NCBI RefSeq assembly: GCF_900141875.1
Contig: NZ_FQZE01000010.1
Location: 1-64,000, forward strand
DNA length: 64,000 bases
Source of the DNA: Tangfeifania diversioriginum
GTDB lineage: Bacteria > Bacteroidota > Bacteroidia > Bacteroidales > Prolixibacteraceae
Reading direction: 5' to 3'
In this document: piece after piece, positions 44,533-53,998 of the stretch
Layout of the letters: each line of letters begins with the position of its first letter
How positions within the stretch are numbered: the stretch's first letter is position 1
Program-made: the position numbers and the translations under genes
Notes under the pieces: model-generated
What the model was told of the DNA's origin: nothing
Databases searched by the model: none
The model's input: the letters and a program-made list of their open reading frames with translations, nothing else

Positions 44533-44928
44533 TTAGCTTTTATAAATCAAATTCATTTCAGATAATTCCTGTCCAATTTGATGAATTCCACTTAATATTT
44601 TTTCAGTTTGGTTTTCCGATGGCTTTTTATGTCCTTGAACATATTGAGATAATAATGTTGGGTTCATTCCAATTTTTTCTGCAAGAAATTTTGAATTCAG
44701 CACTTTATAATATTGAAAGAATTGAGCAAAGTCAATTTCAAATTTTAAATTCTCATGAGTAATTTCAAATTCTTCTTCAAAATTTAATTGAGTTGCTTCA
44801 AGTGCATTATTTATTAATTCAGGAATAGTTCTGCCAGTAGTAAATATTGGATATTCTTCGGAATATGCTGAAAATCCAGTTTTAGTTTTTTCAACTATTA
44901 TTTTAATTTTTTTCTTAAACGTTTTCAT
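44533..44928 (-). CDS. hicB: HicB-family antitoxin
   Basis: 131 aa. Residues ~1-70 form the partly degenerated RNase-H-like HicB domain (KIIVEKTKTGFSAYSEEYP, then FTTGRTIPELINNALEA), and ~75-125 an HTH DNA-binding domain (FLAEKIGMNPTLLSQYVQGHKKP). It neutralises HicA and represses the operon. It starts 11 nt after hicA. The group II intron remnant ends about 13 nt beyond its stop codon. Confidence 0.88.
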   Translation of the reverse strand: MKTFKKKIKIIVEKTKTGFSAYSEEYPIFTTGRTIPELINNALEATQLNFEEEFEITHENLKFEIDFAQFFQYYKVLNSKFLAEKIGMNPTLLSQYVQGHKKPSENQTEKILSGIHQIGQELSEMNLIYKS

Positions 44929-44939
44929 AGTTCCTGTTT

Positions 44940-45128
44940 TTAATGTTTAATTCCTGCATCTCTCATAATTTTTTTCTCAAGTCCTTTTCCTAATTCTTGA
45001 CTTCCATGATTTGGAAAAATTATTATTCCTTCTTTTTGGTCATGTTTCAATTTAACATGCGACCCTTTTTGTGAAACTGGATACCAGCCATCTTTTTTCA
45101 AGATTCGGAATAATTCGGAACATTTCAT
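44940..45128 (-). CDS. hicA: HicA-family mRNA interferase toxin
   Basis: 62 aa dsRBD-like toxin. The catalytic His lies in SQKGSHVKLKH, the family signature; FPNHGSQELGKGLEKKIMRDAGI is the typical C-terminal helix. HicA cuts mRNA independent of the ribosome. Gene order toxin first, then antitoxin, is normal for hicAB. Appears intact. Confidence 0.9.
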   Translation of the reverse strand: MKCSELFRILKKDGWYPVSQKGSHVKLKHDQKEGIIIFPNHGSQELGKGLEKKIMRDAGIKH

Positions 45129-45498
45129 GTAATTAAATTTTTCTAAACCACACCCAAAGGTAAATAATAATTTACTTTTAGCAATAAAATAATTGCAGGA
45201 ATTTTTCTCTTCTTCAACATTGGCTATAACATGGGCTTCTCCGGTTGCTTTGCGTTATGTGTTGTGGTTTCCCGTCTTTATGAAATCTCGCCGGGCAGGG
45301 ATGAAAAATTGGATTAATATTCAACTAATGAGCGGATCGGAATCCGCTCCACCCAGTAGTGGTTTGCCACTTTTATTTCATTTCGGTGGAAAAGAGATGT
45401 AAAATTGAAATAGAATTCACCTACCCGGTTAGCAGTTCGATTTGCTTGCCGGTGGTAAACAAAGAAATGCCGGAGAAAAACTCTCGGACTTCCGGTTT
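45129..45498. other. Intergenic region between hicA and the betaine operon
   Basis: No gene seen. Contains the hairpin pair at 45330-45371. The sequence around 45230-45300 has some codon-like character but no supported frame. Confidence 0.5.
45330..45371. repeat. REP-like hairpin doublet
   Basis: GAGCGGAT-CGGA-ATCCGCTC (45330-45349) followed by AGTGG-TTTG-CCACT (45358-45371) and TTTTATTT. The first arm resembles the CGG-containing REP-like hairpins elsewhere in the window. Confidence 0.55.
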
Positions 45499-46380
45499 CT
45501 ACATTATTTTTTTTCGTTCGGGTTTCAGGTTTTTCACCCACTGGTTTACAATGTATTCATTTTCTTTCATCCAGTTTTTTACTCCTATTTTGGGGTCATC
45601 GGTCAGCCGGATGTGGTAAACCAAGCTGTTCAGCTGTTTTTCTGAGAGCTGCATGCGTTCAAAAAAACGTACGGCATGCGGATGATCTTTATTGAGGCCT
45701 GTGCGGCCCACGCTGTAAATTTTTTCTTTTTCACCAAAAATGTTGTCGGGATCTGCCAGAAAACGGACTTCATAACGGGCAAAAATCCAGTGTGGCTCCC
45801 AGCCTGTAATAACCACTTCGTTCCTTCTTTTAATGGAATCTTCGAATTGCTGAGTCATTTCATCCTCCGAGAGGTTGAGAAGAACATTGGGCAATGTGTA
45901 ATTTTCAATGGCCAGGTGGGTTTTTTGCATTACGCCGGCTCCTTCGTCGATGCCTACAATGGGGTGTGGGTAATTTTTCAGGTCGGCAATGGATTGAAGC
46001 TGACTGTATTCAGGAACCACCAACCCGGTGCGGGCCTCGGGATAAATGATTCCCAATTCTTCAATTTTGCCATCATGTGCATCAATGTACTGCCTGTGGG
46101 TTTCAGGTAACCAGGCATCAGCAAAAACGTCAAATTCGCCCGAACCAATATTCTGGTAGGCGCTTTCAACATCAGTTAGTTTCAGGATAACTTTGTAGTC
46201 CATTTCCTCCTCGAGCAAAACCGCTGAAAGATGGGTGATGGCAACACTTTCCGACCAGTCGGTATAAACAATGCGCAGCGTGCGGTCCTCTTCATCGGCA
46301 GGTTTTGTGGTGCATGCCGTGGCAAGAAGCAGAGCTGTAAAAAATGAAACGGAATATTTTAACAATGTCTTTCGGTTCAT
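45499..46380 (-). CDS. Glycine-betaine-type substrate-binding lipoprotein (OpuAC family)
   Basis: 293 aa, lipobox LATAC (Cys23). The body has the OpuAC/ProX fold: RIVYTDWSESVAITHLSAVLLEE at the start and a ligand-site Trp/aromatic set (DVFADAWLPETHRQYI; VITGWEPHWIFARYEVRFL). These proteins bind glycine betaine, choline or related quaternary amines. No ABC ATPase or permease lies nearby; the operon instead has a BCCT carrier and a universal stress protein, so it may feed or sense for the BCCT carrier. Last gene of that operon (19-nt gap). Confidence 0.9.
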   Translation of the reverse strand: MNRKTLLKYSVSFFTALLLATACTTKPADEEDRTLRIVYTDWSESVAITHLSAVLLEEEMDYKVILKLTDVESAYQNIGSGEFDVFADAWLPETHRQYIDAHDGKIEELGIIYPEARTGLVVPEYSQLQSIADLKNYPHPIVGIDEGAGVMQKTHLAIENYTLPNVLLNLSEDEMTQQFEDSIKRRNEVVITGWEPHWIFARYEVRFLADPDNIFGEKEKIYSVGRTGLNKDHPHAVRFFERMQLSEKQLNSLVYHIRLTDDPKIGVKNWMKENEYIVNQWVKNLKPERKKIM

Positions 46381-46399
46381 GGTGTCAATTATTTTATTT

Positions 46400-47320
46400 T
46401 TATTTGAACAGGGCTTTCAGGAACCCCATGGTTTGTTTTCTGTCTTTCACAATAAATGCCGGGATGTTTTTATCGGCAGCGGCCAGCTTTTCCGAAGTGG
46501 AATCGATGAGTATTTCAGCCATCTCCGACTTAATTTTCGACCCTATCAGGATGAGATCGGCTCCAATTGTTAAAGCCTGCCTGTAAAGAATATTGGCTTC
46601 CTCGTTTTCCGGATCGAGCGAATTGGTGCAGGGGATCTCCTCCCTTTCCAGTTTGTTTTTCTTTATAAATTTAGCGTACTCTTTTTTGCTGTGCCTCTCA
46701 ACATGTTCCATCAGTTTTTTATCATTTTTCGGTGAGCTTTGCGGAAAATATTTCAGTGGCAGCTTGTAAACGTGGTGACACGATATTTTGGCCCCGGTAG
46801 ATTCTTTCATGCGTATAGCCATTCGCAAGGCCATAGCACTCATTTTCGAGAAATCCATCCGTACCATCAGGTGATCCATCTTCGGTTGCGAGGTTTCGCT
46901 TATCAGCAAAACTGATGAGGGTACGATATTCAGCACTTTGCGTACGATACCTCCCTGGCCTTCGTAGCCAATTTTTTTACCCATCAGCGTGAGGGTAATG
47001 TTTTGCTCGCGTGCATATCGCACTATGGTATCGGTTGTGGTGCCTTCTTTTACACTGATAATGGTTTTGGTGGTTTTATCGTGTTTAAAAAGCTCATTGA
47101 TTTTTTCCGTAAGTTCTTCTTTTACCACTTCTGAAATCGGCTCGTTGAGATGCGGGAAGGCGCTGATAATCTCTTCCGGTATGTCATACGATTTCATGAC
47201 ATGCAAAAAAGTAACAGTTGTTGGTTTGAATTTTTCAACCAGGTAGTTACTGTAACGGATGAGGGAATCGTCCATGTCGCTCAAGTCGAGACAAACTAAT
47301 ATATTATCGAGTTGGTACAT
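46400..47320 (-). CDS. Universal stress protein with two UspA domains
   Basis: 306 aa. Domain 1 (~1-145) with LVCLDLSDMDDSLIRYSNYL and the nucleotide-type GKKIGYEGQGGIVRKVL; domain 2 (~150-300) with HLMVRMDFSKMSAMALRMAI and LILIGSKIKSEMAEIL. It lies between the BCCT transporter and the betaine-binding protein (27 and 19 nt gaps), so it probably modulates osmolyte uptake or responds to the same stress. Nucleotide binding is likely for domain 1 only. Confidence 0.9.
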   Translation of the reverse strand: MYQLDNILVCLDLSDMDDSLIRYSNYLVEKFKPTTVTFLHVMKSYDIPEEIISAFPHLNEPISEVVKEELTEKINELFKHDKTTKTIISVKEGTTTDTIVRYAREQNITLTLMGKKIGYEGQGGIVRKVLNIVPSSVLLISETSQPKMDHLMVRMDFSKMSAMALRMAIRMKESTGAKISCHHVYKLPLKYFPQSSPKNDKKLMEHVERHSKKEYAKFIKKNKLEREEIPCTNSLDPENEEANILYRQALTIGADLILIGSKIKSEMAEILIDSTSEKLAAADKNIPAFIVKDRKQTMGFLKALFK

Positions 47321-47347
47321 AGCATTAATTTTTTATTAGATCCGCAA

Positions 47348-49003
47348 TTACTTTCCTTTCTTATTTTCATTTTTCGGTGTTCTTGCCTGTTCGCGTTTTT
47401 GAAGCATACGAGTTAGTGTATCAAGATATTGTTTACGTTCAACATCGCGTTTGGTTTCCATAATTCCTGCATGTTCTTTTTTAAGCCCTTTCAGCAGGCT
47501 GTACATCAAAATTATCAGAATTATTGCAAAAGGCAGGCCTGTAGAAATGGCTGCTGTTTGCAACGCACCTAATCCACCGCCAACCAACAAAACTGCCGCA
47601 ACAGCTCCTTCGGTAAGCGCCCAGAATATACGCTGGGGCACCGGGGCATCGAGTTTTCCGCCGGCAGTCAGCGAGTCAACAACCAGTGAGCCGGAGTCGG
47701 ACGAGGTCACAAAAAAGCTGATTACCAGTATCACCCCAACGGTTGATGTTACAATAGAAATGGGGAATTGCTCGAGCAGCACATAAAGTGATGTGGCCAC
47801 ATTATCGGTTACTGCAGTGGCCACATCTGCCATTGAATTGAGCTCGAGAAAAATGGCACTGCCGCCAAAGGCCGATAACCACAGGAAGGTGAGTAGAGTG
47901 GGTACAATAAGTACACCAAGCACAAACTCTTTGAGTGTACGGCCCCGCGAAATACGGGCGATAAACATGCCCACAAAAGGCGACCAGCTGACCCACCAGG
48001 CCCAGTAGAAAACGGTCCAGTCGCTCTGCCAATCCGACTGTTTGTAGGTTTCGGTCCACGAGGAGAGCTGGAAAAAGTTTTGCACATAGCTTCCCAGGTT
48101 CTGAATAAAGGAATCGAATATGAAAATTGACGGGCCAACAATCAGCATAAACAGAAGGAAAATAGCCCCAACATACATATTCAGCTGACTTAACCGTTTT
48201 ACACCACCACTCAGCCCGGCTACAACCGAGCCGGTAGCTGCAAATGTGATAAGTGTAATCAGTATCACCTGCGAAGTTATATTGTCGGGCAGATTGAACA
48301 GGTGGGCCAACCCGGCACTAACCTGTTGAACACCCAGTCCCAGGGAGGTGGCCAGCCCAAAAAGCGTGGCAACAACTGCCAGAACATTAATAACTTTTCC
48401 CCATGGGCCGTGTACTTTTTCGCCCAGCAAAGGGTAAAAAACCGAGCTGATGGTGAGTGGCAATTTTTTATTGAAGGTAAAAAATGCCAGCGCCATTCCC
48501 ACCAGCGCATAAATACCCCAGGCGTGCAAGCCCCAGTGCAGAAAAGTAATTTCCATGGCCCCGCGGGCTGCTTCAATGGTTCGTGGTTCAGCATTGGGCG
48601 GGTTAATAAAGTGGTTGATGGGTTCACCAACACTCCAGAACAAAATACCAATCCCCATTCCGGCGCTGAACAACATGGCGAACCAGGCAGCTGTGGAAAA
48701 TTCTGGCTTGGCTTTGGGGCCTCCCAAACGAATTTGCCCGAATTTGCTGAATGCAATGTAGATCACAAAAAACAGAAATATGTTGACACACAGTATAAAA
48801 AACCATCCGCCAAAATTTGAAATACTTGATTGAATGGAGGCGAATACTTTGTCCATTGGTTCTCCCACAATGAGGGTTATTGCAATGAATGCAACAATTA
48901 AAATCGCCGACGGCCAAAAAACCGGAGCATCAACATCAAAATATTTTTTATTGCTTTTCAGGTGGGCCTCACTGTCGTGATGGGTCTTGTTTTTTTCTGT
49001 CAT
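47348..49003 (-). CDS. BCCT-family betaine/choline/carnitine transporter
   Basis: 551 aa, 12 TM helices. Family signatures: GMGIGILFWSVGEPINHF (~95-112) and the aromatic TM8 box YWAWWVSWSPFVGMFIARISRG. Secondary transporters of this family take up compatible solutes with Na+ or H+. First gene of the BCCT / UspA / OpuAC operon. The C-terminal tail is charged (KRDVERKQYLDTLTRMLQKRE), like the osmosensing tails of related carriers. Confidence 0.94.
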   Translation of the reverse strand: MTEKNKTHHDSEAHLKSNKKYFDVDAPVFWPSAILIVAFIAITLIVGEPMDKVFASIQSSISNFGGWFFILCVNIFLFFVIYIAFSKFGQIRLGGPKAKPEFSTAAWFAMLFSAGMGIGILFWSVGEPINHFINPPNAEPRTIEAARGAMEITFLHWGLHAWGIYALVGMALAFFTFNKKLPLTISSVFYPLLGEKVHGPWGKVINVLAVVATLFGLATSLGLGVQQVSAGLAHLFNLPDNITSQVILITLITFAATGSVVAGLSGGVKRLSQLNMYVGAIFLLFMLIVGPSIFIFDSFIQNLGSYVQNFFQLSSWTETYKQSDWQSDWTVFYWAWWVSWSPFVGMFIARISRGRTLKEFVLGVLIVPTLLTFLWLSAFGGSAIFLELNSMADVATAVTDNVATSLYVLLEQFPISIVTSTVGVILVISFFVTSSDSGSLVVDSLTAGGKLDAPVPQRIFWALTEGAVAAVLLVGGGLGALQTAAISTGLPFAIILIILMYSLLKGLKKEHAGIMETKRDVERKQYLDTLTRMLQKREQARTPKNENKKGK

Positions 49004-49226
49004 AAATTTGATTTTATCAAGTAAGCTCCTCTTGTTAAAATTATTATAAAGTTATTCGAAATTTTGTATAAATCAAATTGAACGATTGGGAATCCTCATT
49101 TTCTGGCCATGAAAATCTGTTTTTAACAAGCAATACAAATCACAAAACAGAAGTCATTCCTGTCATCCCGGATAACTTTTCATCTAAATAATGAATTGAT
49201 TTGTTTACCATAAACCGCAAACTTGT

Positions 49227-49234
49227 TACATTTG
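49227..49234 (+). promoter_or_regulatory. Putative -7 promoter element of the prohibitin-like gene
   Basis: TACATTTG fits TAnnTTTG, 24 nt before the ATG. A TTTG at 49200-49203 is 23 nt away, slightly longer than the ideal spacing. Confidence 0.4.
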
Positions 49235-49258
49235 TGTAAATTTAAAAATGGTTAAAAA

Positions 49259-50077
49259 ATGAAATTCAACTTTAAAACATCTTACATCGTTGTGATTGTG
49301 GTTGTTCTGTTGGTGCTTTTATTATTCGGCGGCCGCATGTTTTTAATAATCGACGCGGGTGAACGAGGTGTTGTTTTCCGTCCGTACACCACCGGGCTCG
49401 ACAAAGAAAATATCTATGGCGAAGGTTTCCATATCATTGCACCCTGGAATAAAATGTACGTTTATAATGTTCGCGAGCAGCAACGTGATGAACCCATGGA
49501 TGTGCTGGATAAAAACGGATTATCTATTAACATGGATATTACAGTACGTTTTAATCCCGTTTACCAGGATATCGGAGAACTTTACCAGCAGTTTGGGATC
49601 AACTACATAAATGTGCTGGTCATCCCCGAGGTGCGTTCCACAGTGCGGCAGGTTGCAGGGCGTTATACTGCCGAAGAAATATATTCAACCAAACGCGCGG
49701 AAGTGGAAACTGCCATTAAAACAGAAACCGAAGAAGTATTAGATGCAAACTATATTGATATGCGTGCCCTGCTTATCCGGTCGATTAATTTACCCGATCA
49801 AATTAAAAACGCCATTGAAAACAAGCTGAAACAGGAACAGGAAGCCCGTGCCTACGAATTCCGTTTACAGAGTGAAGAGTCGGAAGCTGAAAGGAAACGT
49901 ATTGAGGCAGAAGGTATTTCAAATTATAACGAAATTATCAGCAATAGTTTAACTGACAATATTTTGAAACAGAGAGGTATTGAGGCTACACTCGAACTGG
50001 CTGAATCGCAAAATGCCAAAATTGTTATAATTGGAAGCAGCGATGATGGCTTACCGCTGATTTTGGGAAATAATTAG
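49259..50077 (+). CDS. Prohibitin-type SPFH membrane protein
   Basis: 272 aa: one N-terminal TM helix (~8-28), then an SPFH/prohibitin domain (DAGERGVVFRPYTTGLD, GLSINMDITVRFNPVYQDIGEL, EVRSTVRQVAGRYTAEEIYSTKRAEVE) and a C-terminal coiled coil. Prohibitins build membrane rings that organise FtsH-type proteases. Unlike the 32313 protein it has a single TM and no RHH partner. A terminator follows. Confidence 0.93.
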   Translation: MKFNFKTSYIVVIVVVLLVLLLFGGRMFLIIDAGERGVVFRPYTTGLDKENIYGEGFHIIAPWNKMYVYNVREQQRDEPMDVLDKNGLSINMDITVRFNPVYQDIGELYQQFGINYINVLVIPEVRSTVRQVAGRYTAEEIYSTKRAEVETAIKTETEEVLDANYIDMRALLIRSINLPDQIKNAIENKLKQEQEARAYEFRLQSEESEAERKRIEAEGISNYNEIISNSLTDNILKQRGIEATLELAESQNAKIVIIGSSDDGLPLILGNN

Positions 50078-50096
50078 AAATGAAATAAACTTGAAT

Positions 50097-50127
50097 AAAG
50101 GCTGGTTTTTACCGGCCTTTTTTCTTT
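50097..50127 (+). terminator. Intrinsic terminator after the prohibitin-like gene
   Basis: AAAGGC-TGGT / ACC-GGCCTTT stem with a T-rich loop, followed by TTTTCTTTT. It lies before the thioesterase ATG. Confidence 0.75.
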
Positions 50128-50141
50128 TAAAATCAACCGGA

Positions 50142-50630
50142 ATGAGAAAAATTTCCAATCCTTTTGCCGAAATGGCCGGTAAAGGAGAGTACAACTGTTT
50201 TGGCTGCTCGCCTGCCAACGATATTGGTTTGCACCTGGATTTTTGGGAAGATGATGATGAGGTGGTAGCCAAATGGACCCCCCGCCATCAGTTTGAAGGC
50301 TGGATTGATGTGTTGCACGGAGGTATTCAGGCCACACTGCTGGATGAAGTCGCTGCCTGGGTGGTTTTTGTAAAGCTTAAAACAGCCGGTGTCACTACCA
50401 ATTTGAATGTCAGTTACAACAAGCCGGTTTACATTTCAAAAGGACCTGTTACTGTGAGGGGCCAACTGGTATCAACAGAAAAACGAACGGCAATGCTGGA
50501 ATGTACCCTTTACGATGGCAATAACAAACCCTGCGCCAGCGCTAATGTCACTTACTTCATTTTTCCGGAGAAAATAGCACGGGCAAAATACAATTATCCT
50601 GGTGCCGAGGCTTTTAATACCGGTGAATAA
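50142..50630 (+). CDS. PaaI-type hotdog-fold thioesterase
   Basis: 162 aa. Single hotdog domain: GLHLDFWEDDDEVVAKW, FEGWIDVLHGGIQATLLDEVAAW (the catalytic-helix motif HGG...DE), LNVSYNKPV and ECTLYDGNNKPCASA. Two Cys in NCFGCSPAN may be structural. Acyl-CoA thioesterase is expected, substrate unknown. Start at ATG 50142: the in-frame TTG 50091 would overlap the terminator hairpin. Confidence 0.87.
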   Translation: MRKISNPFAEMAGKGEYNCFGCSPANDIGLHLDFWEDDDEVVAKWTPRHQFEGWIDVLHGGIQATLLDEVAAWVVFVKLKTAGVTTNLNVSYNKPVYISKGPVTVRGQLVSTEKRTAMLECTLYDGNNKPCASANVTYFIFPEKIARAKYNYPGAEAFNTGE

Positions 50631-50766
50631 AGTGAATGTTTTTTAAGGGTTTTCACCGGTTTCTTTTGAGAATGCCCATAGCATTTATGACAAAGCATAA
50701 ATTAAGCACTTCAGGGAGAGGTGAGGGGAAAATGCCAATATGTAAACAGGAATTTTTGCTTATAGG

Positions 50767-50973
50767 TTAATCATTAAAATCTTCTTCGTCTTCATCGTCG
50801 TCAAAGTCATAGGGTTTGCTGTAAGAATAATCATCGAGATCCTCATCATCGAATTCATCGTAAATTGAAAGCCTCTTTTTGGAGCTTTTTTCTCTTTTAA
50901 GCGATTTCTTTTTTACTTTTCTGTCGAAGTTGTCCACTTCGTTGAAATTTTTTTTGTTTACTTTCCGTTTCAT
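50767..50973 (-). CDS. Small protein with basic N-terminus and acidic tail
   Basis: 68 aa. First ~34 residues are Lys/Arg-rich (KVKKKSLKREKSSKKR), the last ~30 Asp/Glu/Tyr-rich (FDDEDLDDYSYSKPYDFDD). Likely disordered; the charge split is reminiscent of nucleic-acid- or ribosome-associated small proteins, but no family is recognised. Real ATG and no internal stops in an otherwise short intergenic stretch. Confidence 0.55.
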   Translation of the reverse strand: MKRKVNKKNFNEVDNFDRKVKKKSLKREKSSKKRLSIYDEFDDEDLDDYSYSKPYDFDDDEDEEDFND

Positions 50974-51101
50974 TTCAGGATATGTTCAAAAAAATAAAAC
51001 ATTTAAATTATTTAAGTTTTCAAGGGCAAATTAGGAAAAAAAATAAATACAAAAAACAATTCAATGTCTTTTTTAAATTGTTTTTAAATAGTGAATGAAA
51101 A

Positions 51102-53066
51102 ATGGGCAAGGCGCTAAGAAACAAACCTGTTTATTGGGTCCTGAGTGCAAAAATAAAACAGATTCTGGGTGTGGTTATAATGCTGTTGGTGTGCACAAAT
51201 TTTGTTTTTGCCCAGAACGACCGCAGATCCGAACGTTGGTTTTTACAAGCCAGGCAGTATTTCCAGCAACAATCATTTGAACCGGCAATCGACTATTGTG
51301 AGCGGATTTTACAGCGTGACTCTTCTTATGTTGATGCCCACCTCATGCTGGCCGATATTTACCGGGAAACGCAAAATTCAGACAAGGAGATTTTGCATTT
51401 GCAAAAAGCCGCTGGCCTGGTGAAAAATCAACTCGTGTATTTTCGTTTGGGGGAGGTGCATTTTTCTGTAGGGCAATATTCTGATGCACTTGTTGCTTAC
51501 CAAAAATATTCTGACCTTGCCAACAAGGAGTCATCGAGGACCGTTGAGGTAGAACGGAAAATTGAGAATTGCCTTTTTGCGCTCGACGCCATTGAAAACC
51601 CGGTGGAATTCCAACCCCGCCGGTTGCCCGATGCCCTCAATTCTGTTTTTGACGAATACTGGCCCAGCCTGAGCATCGACGGCAAAAAGCTGGTGGTAAC
51701 ACGTCTGGTAAAAACTCCCGGACAATTGCCGCAGGAAGATTTTTATATCTCAGAATTTGGCCCCGATGGCTGGGAGCAGGCAGAAGCGATGGCAGATTTG
51801 AACACACCCGAAAACGAAGGGGCGCAGAGTTTATCGGCCGATGGCTCAATCCTCTTTTTTACTGCCTGCAACCGCTCCGGCGGAATGGGCAGCTGCGATA
51901 TTTATTATTCATTCAGGAAAAACAGCAAATGGAGCCGCCCGATAAATGCCGGTCCGCCACTGAACACAAAACACTGGGAAGCGCAGCCTTCTGTTTCTTC
52001 TGACGGGCGAACTCTTTATTTTACAAGCAATCGCCCTGGCGGAAAAGGAGAAAAAGATATCTGGCGAGCCGAAATTGCGGGTGTTGATGAAAACGGCCTG
52101 CTGAAATGGGACGAACCATGGAATCCCGGCGACAGTATAAATACTCCCGGAAACGAAACTTCGCCGTTTATTCATGCCGGCAACAAGTCGTTTTATTTTG
52201 CTTCCGACTACCACACCGGGATGGGGGGCTTCGACCTGTTTATGTCCACCATTAAAAACGACTCGGTATTTTCCGTGGCTCAAAATCTTGGCTATCCGGT
52301 CAATACCTTTAATAACGAACAAGGTTTGTTTGTAAGTACCGACGGACAAACTGCCTATTTTTCTTCGGAAAGAAATGAAAAATCCGGACTCGATATTTAT
52401 TCTTTCACACTCGACGAATCCATTCAGCCCGAGCCGGCAACTTATGTTCATGCTACCGTTGTAGATGCTATTTCGGGGAACCCGGTAACAGCAAAAGTTG
52501 AACTGGTAAACCTCACAAATAAAGAGCAGCCTGCGAGAAATGAAGAAACTGATAACAACGGCGAAATGTTGCTTTGTTTGCCTTCAGGAGCCGATTACAG
52601 TTTTTCGGTTTCACGGGAAGGGTACCTGTTTTATTCTGATGCCTTTGAATTGACCGAATCGCATCAGGTTTACGATCCTTATGAGCTAACGATTGAACTG
52701 ACACCCGTGCAGGTTGGTGCCGAAATGAATTTATACAATATTTATTTTGAAACCGATTCATTTACAATTTTGCCCGAATCGGAGCCTGAATTGATGAAGC
52801 TGGTTGAATTTTTAAAAAATAACCCAGGCCTGAAAGTTGAAATTCAGGGGCACACTGATAACACCGGACAGAAAGAAAATAATCAGGAGCTATCGGAACA
52901 GAGGGCAAAATCAGTAGCCGGTTATTTAACAGCACACGGAATAAAATCAACGCGTTTAAGTACTGCAGGGTATGGCGAAGATCGCCCCGTTGCCACCAAT
53001 GAAACGCCGGAGGGCCGCCGAATGAACCGCCGGACAACCATAAAAGTGCTGGAAAATGAAAATTGA
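51102..53066 (+). CDS. OmpA-family protein with TPR and PD40 repeats (PorE-like)
   Basis: 654 aa; signal peptide ending VFAQ near residue 38. Order: TPR-like helices (~45-150), PD40/WD40-like beta-propeller (~165-430; SADGSILFFTACNRSGG, SSDGRTLYFTSNRPGGKGEKDIW, STDGQTAYFSSER), a carboxypeptidase-regulatory-like domain (~445-530) and a C-terminal OmpA peptidoglycan-binding domain with VEIQGHTDNTG and LSEQRAKSVAGYL. This layout matches PorE, a periplasmic type IX secretion component that ties the machinery to peptidoglycan, and its many relatives in Bacteroidota. Confidence 0.93.
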   Translation: MGKALRNKPVYWVLSAKIKQILGVVIMLLVCTNFVFAQNDRRSERWFLQARQYFQQQSFEPAIDYCERILQRDSSYVDAHLMLADIYRETQNSDKEILHLQKAAGLVKNQLVYFRLGEVHFSVGQYSDALVAYQKYSDLANKESSRTVEVERKIENCLFALDAIENPVEFQPRRLPDALNSVFDEYWPSLSIDGKKLVVTRLVKTPGQLPQEDFYISEFGPDGWEQAEAMADLNTPENEGAQSLSADGSILFFTACNRSGGMGSCDIYYSFRKNSKWSRPINAGPPLNTKHWEAQPSVSSDGRTLYFTSNRPGGKGEKDIWRAEIAGVDENGLLKWDEPWNPGDSINTPGNETSPFIHAGNKSFYFASDYHTGMGGFDLFMSTIKNDSVFSVAQNLGYPVNTFNNEQGLFVSTDGQTAYFSSERNEKSGLDIYSFTLDESIQPEPATYVHATVVDAISGNPVTAKVELVNLTNKEQPARNEETDNNGEMLLCLPSGADYSFSVSREGYLFYSDAFELTESHQVYDPYELTIELTPVQVGAEMNLYNIYFETDSFTILPESEPELMKLVEFLKNNPGLKVEIQGHTDNTGQKENNQELSEQRAKSVAGYLTAHGIKSTRLSTAGYGEDRPVATNETPEGRRMNRRTTIKVLENEN

Positions 53067-53148
53067 CACTGCTTCTGGTAAATCAGATTTATTTTTACCT
53101 TTACTTTTCATAAACGGATTCAATAAATCAATTAAATAAATAATTAAA

Positions 53149-53979
53149 ATGCGGACAAATCACTTACTGACAAAAACCTTGTTTGTTGCTTTGGTTGCAG
53201 TGGCCACTGCATGCGGCTCAAAATCAAACTCTCAACAAAACGATGAAAAATCGGCACAAACTGCCACCGAAGAAAACTGGATTCAGTTGTTTAACGGCGA
53301 AGACCTGAACGACTGGCAGGTTAAATTTACCGGCTACGAGTTAGGCGAAAATTTCAACAACACCTTCAGGGTTGAAGACGGCCTGCTGCGGGTACGTTAC
53401 GACGAATGGGACGAGTGGGGCGGCCAGTTCGGCCATTTGTTTTACAAAGATGAATTTTCGCACTATCGCCTGCGGGTTGAATACCGCTTTGTTGACGACC
53501 AGGTAGCCGGCGGCCCGGGCTGGGCATTTCGCAACAACGGATTAATGCTCCATGGCCAGCCTGCCGAAACAATGGAAGTTGATCAGGATTTTCCGGTTTC
53601 TGTTGAGGTGCAGCTTTTGGGTGGAGACGGCACCGACGAGCGTTCTACCATGAATGTTTGTACACCCGGAACCAATATTGTGCTGGATGGTGTTTTGCTC
53701 GAAGACCACTGTATTACATCGGACTCGGAAACCTATTACGGCGACCAGTGGGTTACTGTTGAAGTGGAAGTAAGGGGAGGCGAAGTATGGCGTCATTTTG
53801 TGGAAGGCGAAGAGGTGATGAGCTACGAACAGCCACAACTCGATCAGCGGGATCAATACTACGAAAAGCTGCTTCCCGAAGACGGCAACAAAATACTTTC
53901 GAAAGGAACCATTTCAATTCAGGCCGAAAGCCACCCGACTGATTTCCGCAAAATTGAATTGCTGGTAATTGAAGAATAA
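53149..53979 (+). CDS. DUF1080 (3-keto-disaccharide hydrolase family) lipoprotein
   Basis: 276 aa, lipobox VATAC (Cys22). One DUF1080 domain from ENWIQLFNGEDLNDWQVKFT to FRKIELLVIEE, with SVEVQLLGGDGTDERSTMN in the middle. Single-domain relative of the tandem protein at 4957. Monocistronic here, convergent with the EamA gene. Confidence 0.9.
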   Translation: MRTNHLLTKTLFVALVAVATACGSKSNSQQNDEKSAQTATEENWIQLFNGEDLNDWQVKFTGYELGENFNNTFRVEDGLLRVRYDEWDEWGGQFGHLFYKDEFSHYRLRVEYRFVDDQVAGGPGWAFRNNGLMLHGQPAETMEVDQDFPVSVEVQLLGGDGTDERSTMNVCTPGTNIVLDGVLLEDHCITSDSETYYGDQWVTVEVEVRGGEVWRHFVEGEEVMSYEQPQLDQRDQYYEKLLPEDGNKILSKGTISIQAESHPTDFRKIELLVIEE

Positions 53980-53998
53980 ATCAATTCATAAATATTCG

